NCBI RefSeq assembly: GCF_965139615.1
Contig: NZ_CBCSIQ010000008.1
Span: forward strand, 62,001-126,000
Direction: 5' to 3'
DNA length: 64,000 nucleotides
DNA from: Kerstersia similis
GTDB lineage: Bacteria; Pseudomonadota; Gammaproteobacteria; Burkholderiales; Burkholderiaceae_B
The position numbers were made by a program, and so were the translations under genes. This document shows, piece after piece, positions 1 to 8,021 of this stretch. Every line of letters begins with the position of its first letter. Positions within the stretch are counted from its first letter, which is position 1. The notes under the pieces were generated by a model. The model was not told the origin of the DNA. It was given only the letters and a program-made list of their open reading frames with translations, and did not search any database.

Positions 1-345
1 ATGGATGTCCAGGATCCGCTGCCGGACAATCAGGGTTTCGCCGCCCCGGATGCGGCCCAGCACCTCGAACTCGCTGCCGCCAGCCATGATGCGTTTCAGC
101 GGCAATGCCGGAATCAGGGGATTGTCCGGGTGATGGCCATCGGGCCGCAGCTGATCCAGCGGCGTGAGTGGAATCATGGCGCTGAATAAAAACAGCAGCG
201 GTGCTTCGTCGCCGGACAGGAACCGGGGGTTGCGCTGTCCCGTGGCAATCGCATATTTGCGGATGTCGTTGCGGCTGACCTCAAAGCGGAAGGGCGGCAG
301 ACTGGCGCCGATGTGGCGGGTGATATCAGGGCTGAGCAATCCCAT
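1..345 (-). CDS. FAS1-like/MaoC-type dehydratase, N-terminal part (partial)
   Basis: This gene runs off the left edge of the window; 115 codons are visible from an ATG at 345. A good ribosome binding site (AGGAGA) lies just upstream on the minus strand. The protein starts MGLLSPDITRHIG and shows the N-terminal hot-dog fold seen in FAS1-like dehydratases and HTD2/mesaconyl-CoA hydratases (IRKYAIATGQRNP early, LPLKRIMAGG later). Such enzymes hydrate or dehydrate enoyl-CoA thioesters. It is the last visible gene of a minus-strand run downstream of HMG-CoA reductase, HMG-CoA lyase and a class III CoA-transferase, 24 bp after the CoA-transferase. An inferred role is therefore hydration of a branched unsaturated acyl-CoA such as a methylglutaconyl-type intermediate; the substrate is not proven by sequence. 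Confidence 0.75.
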   Translation of the reverse strand, partial: MGLLSPDITRHIGASLPPFRFEVSRNDIRKYAIATGQRNPRFLSGDEAPLLFLFSAMIPLTPLDQLRPDGHHPDNPLIPALPLKRIMAGGSEFEVLGRIRGGETLIVRQRILDIH

Positions 346-369
346 GACGGTTCTCCTGGGCGCGGGTTT

Positions 370-1605
370 TCAAAGCACGCCTTGCTGGCGCAGACTGTCA
401 TAACGCGCTTGCGTCAGTCCCAGCCAGTCGAGGTAAACCGACGGGTTGTGCTGGGCGATGGTCGGCGCGCTGGCGCCATGCTCGCGAGTGCCTCCGGACA
501 GCTTGATGGGGTTGCCAAAGACCGAAAAGGTCGCATTCTGGTAATTCACAGGAACCAGCATGTCGCGCGCAAGCAGATGCGGATCCGCGACCACTTCGTC
601 GATTCCCTTGATGGGGGTCAGGGGAAAGCGGTCGCCCGCCATGGCTTCCAGCTCGGCCTTGGTGTGGCGGCCGCACCAGCGTCGCACGGCGGGATCAACC
701 TTGCGCTCGTAGATGTCCTGCTGGAAGCGCTGCGCCATGGTGGCGACTTCCGGATCCTGTTCCAGTTCGGTGTCGCCAAAGGTGCGGCAGGCTTCCTGCC
801 AGAACTTATCGGTATAGGCGCCGAAAAAGACATAGCCGTCCTTGCAGCGGTAGCGCCCGTAAGGTTTGACGAACGGGTGGCCATTGCCGGCGGGTAGCGT
901 GACCTTGCCGGTTTCGGTGTAGGTAACGACAGCATTTTCCGTGAGCGCCACGATGGAGTCCTGTTGCGAGACATCCACCATCTGGCCTTGGCCGCTTTGT
1001 TCGGCCTGGCGCAGCGCCGCCAGGATGCCGATGGCTGCGAACATGCCGGCGGAGAGGTCGCCAAGCACGGTGCCGACGCGCATGGGCTCTTCTTCCAGGC
1101 CGTTCATCGACCACAGGCCGCCTGCCGCTTGTGCGGTGCTGTCATAGGCCGGCCGGCGGCTGTTCGGGCCGGTTTGGCCGAAGCCGCTGATGGCGGCATA
1201 AACGATGGCAGGGTTGCGGGCTTTCAGTACCTCATAACCCAGCCCCAGACGTTCCATGGTGCCGGGTCGGAAATTCTCGATCACGACATGGGCCTGGGCC
1301 ACCATATCGAGAAACAGCGCCTTGCCTTCGGGGTGTTTGAGGTCCAGGCTGACAGCCAGCTTGTTGCGGTTGTACTGGGCAAAAAAACCGCTGGCGGCAG
1401 TATCGGCGTGCTCGCGGAAGGGCGGGAATTCGCGCGTCAGGTCGGGGTCCTTGGGATGCTCGATCTTGATGGCGGTGGCACCCATGTCCGCCAGGATCAT
1501 GGCGCAGTAGGGTCCGGCCACGACGCGGGTCAGATCCAGGATGATGATGCCGCCCAGGGCGCCTGGCTGCGGGGCGCTGGAAGGAAGGGGAAGTGGGGTC
1601 TGCAT
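370..1605 (-). CDS. Class III CoA-transferase (CaiB/BaiF family)
   Basis: A 411-residue family III CoA-transferase, the usual length for this family. These enzymes move CoA between carboxylic acids through an aspartyl-CoA thioester. The N-terminal half carries ILDLTRVVAGPYCAMILADMGA and later VIENFRPGTMERLGLGY, both hallmarks. The expected catalytic Asp lies in the RPAYDSTAQAAGG segment. The ATG at 1605 is chosen because GGAG precedes it at suitable distance; an in-frame TTG at 1620 would overlap that site. The gene sits between HMG-CoA lyase and the dehydratase, on the same strand. It might activate a free acid such as 3-hydroxy-3-methylglutarate, mevalonate or a methylglutaconate, but substrate assignment is inference from context. 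Confidence 0.9.
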   Translation of the reverse strand: MQTPLPLPSSAPQPGALGGIIILDLTRVVAGPYCAMILADMGATAIKIEHPKDPDLTREFPPFREHADTAASGFFAQYNRNKLAVSLDLKHPEGKALFLDMVAQAHVVIENFRPGTMERLGLGYEVLKARNPAIVYAAISGFGQTGPNSRRPAYDSTAQAAGGLWSMNGLEEEPMRVGTVLGDLSAGMFAAIGILAALRQAEQSGQGQMVDVSQQDSIVALTENAVVTYTETGKVTLPAGNGHPFVKPYGRYRCKDGYVFFGAYTDKFWQEACRTFGDTELEQDPEVATMAQRFQQDIYERKVDPAVRRWCGRHTKAELEAMAGDRFPLTPIKGIDEVVADPHLLARDMLVPVNYQNATFSVFGNPIKLSGGTREHGASAPTIAQHNPSVYLDWLGLTQARYDSLRQQGVL

Positions 1606-1716
1606 GATCGGTGTCTCCAATTTTTCTGTGTCAGCCAGGTTCTGGCGGGCACTATTGTCCTGTTAAATGCGCCGGCCCGGCCGGTCTGCCGCTCTTTCGG
1701 TGCTGCGGGGCGTCCT

Positions 1717-2637
1717 TCAGGGGCGTGTCGCGCAAGCGGCTCGCGCGGCCAGCCGGGCCCGGGCGACCCGGCTGGCGGTCTGGCGTTCAAGCACGGTGTC
1801 TATCCAGGCGCCAGCGTCGATCAGGCGCTCCAGGTCGATGCCGGTGGGCAGGCCCAGCCCCTCAAGCAGGTACACCAGGTCCTCCGTGGCCAGGTTGCCG
1901 CTGGCGCCGGGTGAATACGGGCAACCGCCCAGGCCGGAAACCGACGCATCGAAAATGGTGAGGCCAGCTTCCAGGGCGGCCAGCACATTCGCCACGGCCA
2001 TGCCGTAGGTATCGTGGAAATGGCCGGCCAGCATGGCGGATGGCACCTGTGCGGCACAGGCGGCAATCAGCTGGCGAATCTGGCGGGGCGTACCGGCGCC
2101 AGTGGTATCCCCCAGGCTGATTTCGTCGCAGCCCAGTTGCTGCAGTTTCAGGCAAAGGTCGGCTACCTGCCCGGGAGCCGTGGCCCCTTCATAGGGGCAC
2201 GCCACCACGCAGGAGATATAGCCGCGCAGCCGGACGCCATGTTCGCGGGCCAGGGCGGCGACAGGCGCGAAACGAGTCAGGCTTTCGTCTATCGAACAAT
2301 TGGTATTGCGTTGCGAAAAGGTCTCCGACGCCGCGGCGAACACGGCGACTTCCTGATAGCCGCAGGCCAGGGCGCTGCGCATGCCCTGCTCATTGGGTAC
2401 CAATGCGCTGTAGCGCACGCCAGGCAGTGCCGGCAGCAACCACAGCACTTCATCGCTGCCGGCCATCTGGGGAACCCAGCGAGGCGAAACGAATGCGCCG
2501 GCTTCGATATGGCGCAGGCCGGCCTGTGCCAGCCGTTGCACCAGCTGGGCGCGGATCGCGGGCGGCAAGGTGCGGGTTTCGTTCTGCAGGCCGTCGCGTG
2601 GGCCGACTTCGACAATGCGTACCTGGGACATGCTCAT
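1717..2637 (-). CDS. mvaB: Hydroxymethylglutaryl-CoA lyase
   Basis: A 306-residue DRE-TIM metallolyase that cleaves HMG-CoA to acetyl-CoA and acetoacetate. The start has the characteristic EVGPRDGLQNE block (about residues 10-20). The metal-binding GHFHDTYG is near residue 205, and the signature SGLGGCPYSPGASGN carries the catalytic Cys239. The start codon overlaps the stop of the upstream HMG-CoA reductase (ATGA type, 4 bp), so the two are translationally coupled. Pairing of reductase and lyase is the arrangement of the mevalonate-degrading mva operon of Pseudomonas mevalonii. About 95 bp separate it from the CoA-transferase gene. Confidence 0.95.
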   Translation of the reverse strand: MSMSQVRIVEVGPRDGLQNETRTLPPAIRAQLVQRLAQAGLRHIEAGAFVSPRWVPQMAGSDEVLWLLPALPGVRYSALVPNEQGMRSALACGYQEVAVFAAASETFSQRNTNCSIDESLTRFAPVAALAREHGVRLRGYISCVVACPYEGATAPGQVADLCLKLQQLGCDEISLGDTTGAGTPRQIRQLIAACAAQVPSAMLAGHFHDTYGMAVANVLAALEAGLTIFDASVSGLGGCPYSPGASGNLATEDLVYLLEGLGLPTGIDLERLIDAGAWIDTVLERQTASRVARARLAARAACATRP

Positions 2638-3920
2638 TTCCCGCGCAGCTCGGCAAGCAGGACGCTGGCGCGGTCTGCCCGTACATCCCTGGCCTGCACC
2701 ATGGCATTGACCACCTGCCCGATTTCCTCGCCCGTCGCGCCTGCCAGCATGGCGATATTGCGGGCGTGCAAGGCCATGTGGCCACGTTGAATGCCTTCGG
2801 TGGCTAGCGCGCGCAAAGCGCCGAGGTTCTGCGCCAGCCCCACGGCCACGGCGATTTCCGCAAGCGCCTGGGCGCTGGTGACGCCCAGGATACGCAGCGA
2901 CAGCTGCGCCAGCGGGTGCGTTTTGGTGGCGCCGCCCACCAGCCCCAGCGCCATGGGCATTTCTATGGTGCCGACCAGATGGCCTTGGTTGTCCTTTTCC
3001 CAGGTGGTGAGCGAACCATAATGGCCCTGGCGGGCAGCATAGGCGTGTGCGCCGGCTTCAATGGCACGCCAGTCGTTGCCGGTGGCGACGACCAGCGGGT
3101 CGATGCCGTTCATGATGCCCTTGTTATGGGTGGCGGCGCGATATGGGTCGATGGCGGCGAAGGTGTATGCCTCGATGATGCCGTCGATCACCTCGGTGCC
3201 ACGGTAGTGCTCGTTTTCAAACACCTCGGGTGCGAATCGGGCCTGGGCACGGGCCAAACGCAAATCGGCCAGGTTGGAGAGAATACGCAGGCGGACTTTG
3301 CCGCCGGTGGTTTTTTCCACCAGCGGGGCGACGGCTTCGGCCATGGTATTGACGGTGTTGGCGCCCATGGCGTCACGCACATCGACAATCAGATGCAGAA
3401 CGACCATGGGGCCGACCGGGCTGCTGTCGAAGGTATGGATCTCGATATCCCGGCAGCCGCCGCCCAGTTTCTGCAACAGGGCATCGCGGCTGTTGGCCAG
3501 CGCCAGGATCTCGTCCCGTACGCGCAGCAGTGAATGGCGCGCGCCTTGCGGATCGCGGATGCCGGTCAGCTGGATTTGCGCTCGCATCAAGGGCGCGCTG
3601 CTGGAGGTCAGGAAACCCCCGCCTGGGCGTGCCAGCTTCGCCATGAAGGAGGCCGCGGCAACAATGGAGGGTTCCTCTACCACCAGCGGAACCAGGACGT
3701 CATGTCCATTGATCTGGAAGTTGGAAGCGATGGCATAGGGCAATTCAAATTTGCCCAGCACGTTTTCGATCATACCGTCGGCAATATCCAGGGGCAGCGC
3801 GCCGGCTTCAGTCAGCAGGGCGGCGTCCTGGGGCGAGAGGCCGACGAGTTGGGCGATATGCTCGACGCGGGCGGCAGGGCTCAGGTCGCGGAAGTGTTTC
3901 AGGCGTGAATCGAGGGGCAT
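2634..3920 (-). CDS. mvaA: Degradative (class II) HMG-CoA reductase
   Basis: A 428-residue protein, the same length as the well-studied Pseudomonas mevalonii class II enzyme, to which it is very similar throughout. The catalytic residues sit at the same numbers: Glu83 (VVEEPS), Lys267 (HNKGIMNG), Asp283 (GNDWRA) and His381 (QRGHMALH). The DAMGANTVN segment near residue 183 is the NAD-binding motif typical of class II. In this class the enzyme normally oxidises mevalonate to HMG-CoA using NAD and CoA, so the cluster most likely lets the cell grow on mevalonate. It is the first gene of the minus-strand operon, preceded by AGGAAGAG and divergent from the MocR regulator. Confidence 0.97.
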   Translation of the reverse strand: MPLDSRLKHFRDLSPAARVEHIAQLVGLSPQDAALLTEAGALPLDIADGMIENVLGKFELPYAIASNFQINGHDVLVPLVVEEPSIVAAASFMAKLARPGGGFLTSSSAPLMRAQIQLTGIRDPQGARHSLLRVRDEILALANSRDALLQKLGGGCRDIEIHTFDSSPVGPMVVLHLIVDVRDAMGANTVNTMAEAVAPLVEKTTGGKVRLRILSNLADLRLARAQARFAPEVFENEHYRGTEVIDGIIEAYTFAAIDPYRAATHNKGIMNGIDPLVVATGNDWRAIEAGAHAYAARQGHYGSLTTWEKDNQGHLVGTIEMPMALGLVGGATKTHPLAQLSLRILGVTSAQALAEIAVAVGLAQNLGALRALATEGIQRGHMALHARNIAMLAGATGEEIGQVVNAMVQARDVRADRASVLLAELRGK

Positions 3921-3956
3921 TTGTCTCTTCCTGGTTAATTGTGGAATTCATACTAC

Positions 3957-3986
3957 CTGTCACTGTCACCATAAAAAAGGTACAGT
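3957..3986. promoter_or_regulatory. Candidate operator between mvaA and the MocR gene
   Basis: The 107-bp divergent spacer contains a tandem CTGTCA-CTGTCA (3957-3968) whose second copy is part of an imperfect inverted repeat: ACTGTCACC (3962-3970) against GGTACAGT (3979-3986), with one bulged base and an A-rich spacer. MocR regulators commonly bind repeated sites in a shared divergent promoter, so this is a reasonable operator candidate. Only the sequence symmetry is seen; binding is inferred. Confidence 0.4.
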
Positions 3987-4027
3987 TGGGGGCAGACAGT
4001 CCACTTCCAGACCCTTGGTAAACCCCC

Positions 4028-5422
4028 ATGGCAAAACCGACACTGACCGAGCAGATCGCTGCGGAAATCACCCGCCAGATTCACGAAGGGCTGTTGAAAA
4101 CCGGCGATCGGCTACCGTCGCTGCGGCAGTCGATGAAGCTGCACGGGCATTCGAAAAATACGGTGGTGACCGCCTATGAAATGCTGGCCTCCCAAGGCTT
4201 GGTAGAAGCCCGGCACGGCAAAGGTTTCTTTGTGTGCGAGCGGGTGCCGGCCACAGGGGATGACAATGATCTGCAGCCCTATGACCGGGCCTTGGACACC
4301 ATCTGGATGATGCGCCAGCAATTCGTGCGCGACCCTGGGCACTCTCATCTGGGCGAAGGGTTTCCGCCTGTCGCCTGGCTGTCCGGCCTGCGGCTGGACC
4401 GCTACCACCGGCAGGTCATCCGTGACGCAGGCCTGACCTTGTACCGGTACGGCTCGCGGCTGGGCAATATGGGCCTGCGCCAGCGCCTGGCAAGACGCCT
4501 GGCCGATCACGGCATTCAGTGCACGCCACGCCAGATGTTGACCACCTTTGGCGCCAATCATGCACTGGACATCATCATCCGGCGCTATCTCAAGCCGGGT
4601 GATCCGGTCTTGGTGGATGACCCGGGCTACTACCCGCTTTTCGGCAAATTGCTGATGCACGGCGCACGCATGCTGGGCGTGCCGCGCCAGCCGGATGGGC
4701 CGGATCTGGGCGTGCTGGAACATCTGGCGCGCCAGCATCGTCCCAAAGTGTTTTTCGTGCAGACGACGGCGCACAACCCTACGGGTTCGGACATTTCACG
4801 GGCGCGCGCAGAACAGATTCTGCGCATTGCCGCCAAGTACGGTGTGCTGGTCGTGGAAAACGATGCGATGGCTGACTACAAGCCGGCGTCTGCGGTGCGC
4901 TTGGCCGCGCTGGATCAGCTGCGCAACACGCTTTATGTCGGCACATTTTCCAAATCGGTCTCCGCCGCTTTGCGGGTCGGTTATCTGGCTGGCAGCCAGG
5001 AACGTATCGAAGAACTGGCGGACATCAAAATGCTGGTGCATACCACCGGTTCGGAATACGCGGAAAGAGTGCTGGATGCCCTGTTGACCAGCGGCGAGTT
5101 CCCGCGTCAGGCGCAGCGATTGCAGACGCGCTTGCGGCAGGCGACCCGGCGCGGCCTGGAAACCCTGGACCGGCTGGGGGCGGAAGTATTCTGCCGGCCG
5201 GAGCAAAGCCTGTATCTATGGGCACGTTTTCCGATGCTGGAGGACGCCAATCAGCTGACGGCCCATTGTTTGAAGCAAGGCGTCGTGTTGGCGCCGGGGC
5301 CGATTTTCTTTGTCGATCGGAGCATGCCGCAACCTTGGACAAGACTCAATGTCGGCTACCTGGACGACCCGGCCTTCGCCGCCAGCATACGTCATGCGGT
5401 ACAGGCTGCCAGGCTGGGGTAA
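4028..5422 (+). CDS. MocR-type regulator (GntR HTH fused to aminotransferase-like domain)
   Basis: A 464-residue two-domain transcription factor. Residues about 1-70 form a GntR winged helix-turn-helix (GDRLPSLRQ, TVVTAYEMLASQGLVEARHGKG). The remainder is a fold type I aminotransferase domain with HNPTG at 249-253, a conserved Asp279 and the pyridoxal-phosphate lysine Lys309 in GTFSKS. MocR proteins bind PLP or an amine and repress or activate an adjacent divergent gene. Its position opposite mvaA suggests it controls the HMG-CoA catabolic operon, although the following fumarylpyruvate hydrolase gene is also a possible target. The ribosome binding site is weak, so the start is the less certain part. 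Confidence 0.93.
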   Translation: MAKPTLTEQIAAEITRQIHEGLLKTGDRLPSLRQSMKLHGHSKNTVVTAYEMLASQGLVEARHGKGFFVCERVPATGDDNDLQPYDRALDTIWMMRQQFVRDPGHSHLGEGFPPVAWLSGLRLDRYHRQVIRDAGLTLYRYGSRLGNMGLRQRLARRLADHGIQCTPRQMLTTFGANHALDIIIRRYLKPGDPVLVDDPGYYPLFGKLLMHGARMLGVPRQPDGPDLGVLEHLARQHRPKVFFVQTTAHNPTGSDISRARAEQILRIAAKYGVLVVENDAMADYKPASAVRLAALDQLRNTLYVGTFSKSVSAALRVGYLAGSQERIEELADIKMLVHTTGSEYAERVLDALLTSGEFPRQAQRLQTRLRQATRRGLETLDRLGAEVFCRPEQSLYLWARFPMLEDANQLTAHCLKQGVVLAPGPIFFVDRSMPQPWTRLNVGYLDDPAFAASIRHAVQAARLG

Positions 5423-5515
5423 GCTGATTGATGGGGTGTCTTGTCGCAACTGCCGGTACCGCAACTGCTGGCGCGGCACCGGGTTCAATAGAATAGGTGT
5501 TTTGGGAGAAAAAAT

Positions 5516-6214
5516 ATGGTTGATTATGTGATCGCGCCGCCGGCCGTACCGACTTTGCCCGTCGTGGGGGAAGCGGGGCGTTTCCCGGTGCGCCGGATTT
5601 ACTGCGTGGGCCGCAATTATGCGGCGCATGCCCGTGAAATGGGTTTCACCGGCCGGGAGGATCCCTTCTTCTTCTGTAAGCCTGGCGACGCCTTGCTGGC
5701 GGTTCCGGCGGGCAGCGTGGGGGAAATGGTTTATCCGCCGCAAAGCCGTCACGTCGATCATGAAATCGAATTGGTGCTGGCCCTGGGGCGCGGCGGGCGC
5801 GATATTCCCGCAGAACAGGCGCTGGACCATGTCTGGGGATATGCCCTGGGCCTGGATATGACGCGGCGCGACCTGCAATCGCAGGCCAAGGAGGTCGGCC
5901 GCCCCTGGGAGCTGGGCAAGACGTTCGAACATAGTGCTACCGTCGGTTCGCTGCACCGTCGCAGTGTCGTTGGCGATCTGGAGCAAGGGGCCATCTGGCT
6001 GGATGTGAACGGACAGCGCCGTCAATCGGGTGACCTGTCGCAACGCATCTGGACGCCGGCTGAAACCATTGCTTTTCTGTCGCGTTATTTCACGCTGGAA
6101 GCCGGCGACCTGATTTTCACCGGTACGCCGGAAGGGGTGGGCCGGGTTGAGCGTGGCGATCATCTGCTGGGTCATGTGGACGGCCTGGCAGACCTGGAAG
6201 TCCGCGTCATCTGA
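5516..6214 (+). CDS. Fumarylacetoacetate hydrolase family protein, fumarylpyruvate-hydrolase-like
   Basis: A 232-residue single-domain FAH-family hydrolase. It shows IYCVGRNYAAHAREMG near residue 30, KPGDALL, HVDHEIELVLALG around residue 80 (metal-binding acidic/His cluster) and the C-terminal LEAGDLIFTGTPEGVG block. This set is typical of fumarylpyruvate hydrolases of gentisate degradation (NagK-type), which split fumarylpyruvate to fumarate and pyruvate. No gentisate dioxygenase or isomerase is nearby, so the exact substrate is uncertain. A GGGAGA ribosome site precedes the ATG; it lies 93 bp downstream of the MocR gene on the same strand. Confidence 0.88.
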   Translation: MVDYVIAPPAVPTLPVVGEAGRFPVRRIYCVGRNYAAHAREMGFTGREDPFFFCKPGDALLAVPAGSVGEMVYPPQSRHVDHEIELVLALGRGGRDIPAEQALDHVWGYALGLDMTRRDLQSQAKEVGRPWELGKTFEHSATVGSLHRRSVVGDLEQGAIWLDVNGQRRQSGDLSQRIWTPAETIAFLSRYFTLEAGDLIFTGTPEGVGRVERGDHLLGHVDGLADLEVRVI

Positions 6215-6328
6215 TCTCTGCCGGCTGAGCGCTGGCAGCGCCGGTCAGCCTGCCCGCCGCCGGGCCGGCATGGGTAGGAACCGCCAGTCGGAAACTCCGC
6301 CTAGGCTGGCGGTTCGAGTCGGAACAGA

Positions 6329-6353
6329 ATCCTCCTGTCATCTACAGGAGGAT
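6329..6353 (+). promoter_or_regulatory. Hairpin occluding the Shine-Dalgarno of the Flp pilin gene
   Basis: A perfect 10-bp inverted repeat, ATCCTCCTGT (6329-6338) and ACAGGAGGAT (6344-6353), separated by five bases. The right arm contains the whole AGGAGG ribosome binding site of the pilin gene starting at 6358. In the mRNA the site would be buried in the stem, implying translational control of pilin, for example by temperature, a protein or an antisense RNA. The structure is directly visible; the regulatory role is inferred. Confidence 0.65.
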
Positions 6354-6357
6354 GGAT

Positions 6358-6621
6358 ATGCCCAAGTTCAGGCAGCTCGGCCAGGCCATGACCGAGTACG
6401 TGATTATCGTTGCGCTGGTTGCGGTGGCGGCCATTGCCGTTTATCAGTTGTTCGGGCAAGTCATCCGCTCACAGACTGCCGCCATGGCCCGGGAGCTGGC
6501 GGGCGAGGATGGCTCCAGCGAATCGGCTGCCGCGCAACAGGCGGCTGACAGCGCCGCGGCGCAAGCTGCCGCACGTTCCTTGAAATCCTTTACCGGCAAT
6601 GCCGGGCAGGCGGGGCAGTAA
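6358..6621 (+). CDS. flp: Flp/type IVb pilin
   Basis: An 87-residue pilin precursor. After a short leader ending in LG it has QAMTEYVIIVALVAV, which fits the Flp processing rule G-XXXX-E-Y: cleavage after Gly8, Glu at mature position 5 and Tyr at 6, followed by a hydrophobic helix. The C-terminal part is Ala/Gln/Ser rich. The ATG at 6358 is preferred over 6352 because the latter overlaps the AGGAGG site. It is the major structural subunit of the Tad pilus, assembled in the inner membrane after processing, and it heads the operon. It is longer than minimal Flp pilins because of the Ala-rich tail. Confidence 0.9.
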   Translation: MPKFRQLGQAMTEYVIIVALVAVAAIAVYQLFGQVIRSQTAAMARELAGEDGSSESAAAQQAADSAAAQAAARSLKSFTGNAGQAGQ

Positions 6622-8021
6622 TGCTGCCGGCCCGCTTGCTGCCGGCACATCGGCGGTCCCGTGGCCAGGCCTTGCCATTGGGTGTTCTGCTGCTGGCGGT
6701 ACTGGCACTGGCCTGGACGCATGGCTATGGGCTGCGCCAGGTGGCCAATGCCCGGACACGGCTGGCCCATGTGGCAGATGTGGTGGCATATAGCGGTGCC
6801 TTGTCTCAGGCGCGCAGCCTGAATCTGGCGGCCTGGATCAGCCGCACGCAGCTGGCGCATCAGATTGCCATGGGGCATGTCGCAACGCTGGCCGCCTGGG
6901 CGGATTTCGGCAGCCGCCAGGCGGAGCAGCAGGCCAGGGGGAATCCGCCGGCGTTCCTGATCGCCAGCCTGTTCGGGCCGCGCTATGGCACCGCCTACCG
7001 GGCAGCCGGTACGCTGCTTGCCGGCGCGCAGAGCGAGGGCTGGGCTGCCGCTTATGCGCGGCACGACAGCCTGATTCATGATGTGCTTGAGCAAGTGCGC
7101 GGGCAAACGCTGTCCCGCATCGCCGAGACGCGCCAGGCTGTCATGACCTGGGTCATGCAACAGAATCTGCACGGAGATTACTCAGGCCTGGCGGGCAGCC
7201 TGGCGCGGGATCATGCGAGGTTGAGTCTGTATGCCGACACCCTGCCGGGCGCGATCGGCAGCCAGCGTGCAGAGGTCGGGCAGGGAGGGCATGCCTGGCT
7301 GACGCAGCAGATACGCAATACGCCTTTCCTGGCTCCGCGCAATGAGACAGCGCGCAATCATTATCTGGTATCACCCTATTGCCCGCATTTGCGGCATGAG
7401 CTGCGCCGTCGCGGCACGACCACGCTGGATGCCGATGGACGGTGGCAGGCGCTGGATACCTTGTCATTCAAGGCGCTGCGCCGTAATCGCTGGGTAGGCT
7501 GCTACTTCCGTCCGTATCCCATGGGCTGGGCCTGGGCCGCGCCGGCCGGCGCACGGCCGGGGGCGATGCATACGCAGGGGGCGCCCAGCCATTTCGGCGA
7601 TGAAGCATTCTGGCGCTGGTTGCAAGACAAGACGAATTGGCCCTTGCTGGGCAGGCAGGACAATCCGCTGGCGACTTCCTATGCGGCAGCGGCGCCGCTT
7701 GCCTTGCGTAGCCGGGGGCTGACGCCAGATGTTGCCATTCAGGCAGGCCGCTTGCAATTTTCGATTGGTCTGGCCGTGCCAGCCCATACCTTGCAGACCG
7801 CGAACGCTGCCAGCCGGGTTGCGTTGGCGGGTGATTGGCGCTTCCAGGCGTTGCAAGCAGAAGACTGGCTGCAGGTGCAGAGCGCCGCCGCAGTGGAATA
7901 CGTCAGACCGCACGGCAAGCATGGCGTCGCACTGGAGGCGGCCAATCTCTATCTGCCGTACTGGCAGGCGCGTTTGGCGCCGGGGAACGCCGCAGCATTG
8001 CACCAGGGAGCGCAGCCATGA
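6621..8021 (+). CDS. TadG-like pseudopilin/pilus assembly protein
   Basis: A 466-residue protein whose N-terminus has RSRGQALPLGVLLLAVLALAW, the Gln-Ala-rich start plus hydrophobic helix of TadE/TadG-type proteins. It lacks the Glu at position 5 after the Gly, as TadG-like proteins often do. The rest is a large, probably periplasmic domain with no motif I recognise. Its start codon overlaps the pilin stop by one base (TAATG), indicating translational coupling. It is placed in the Tad operon as a likely minor or tip-associated assembly component. Confidence 0.75.
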   Translation: MLPARLLPAHRRSRGQALPLGVLLLAVLALAWTHGYGLRQVANARTRLAHVADVVAYSGALSQARSLNLAAWISRTQLAHQIAMGHVATLAAWADFGSRQAEQQARGNPPAFLIASLFGPRYGTAYRAAGTLLAGAQSEGWAAAYARHDSLIHDVLEQVRGQTLSRIAETRQAVMTWVMQQNLHGDYSGLAGSLARDHARLSLYADTLPGAIGSQRAEVGQGGHAWLTQQIRNTPFLAPRNETARNHYLVSPYCPHLRHELRRRGTTTLDADGRWQALDTLSFKALRRNRWVGCYFRPYPMGWAWAAPAGARPGAMHTQGAPSHFGDEAFWRWLQDKTNWPLLGRQDNPLATSYAAAAPLALRSRGLTPDVAIQAGRLQFSIGLAVPAHTLQTANAASRVALAGDWRFQALQAEDWLQVQSAAAVEYVRPHGKHGVALEAANLYLPYWQARLAPGNAAALHQGAQP

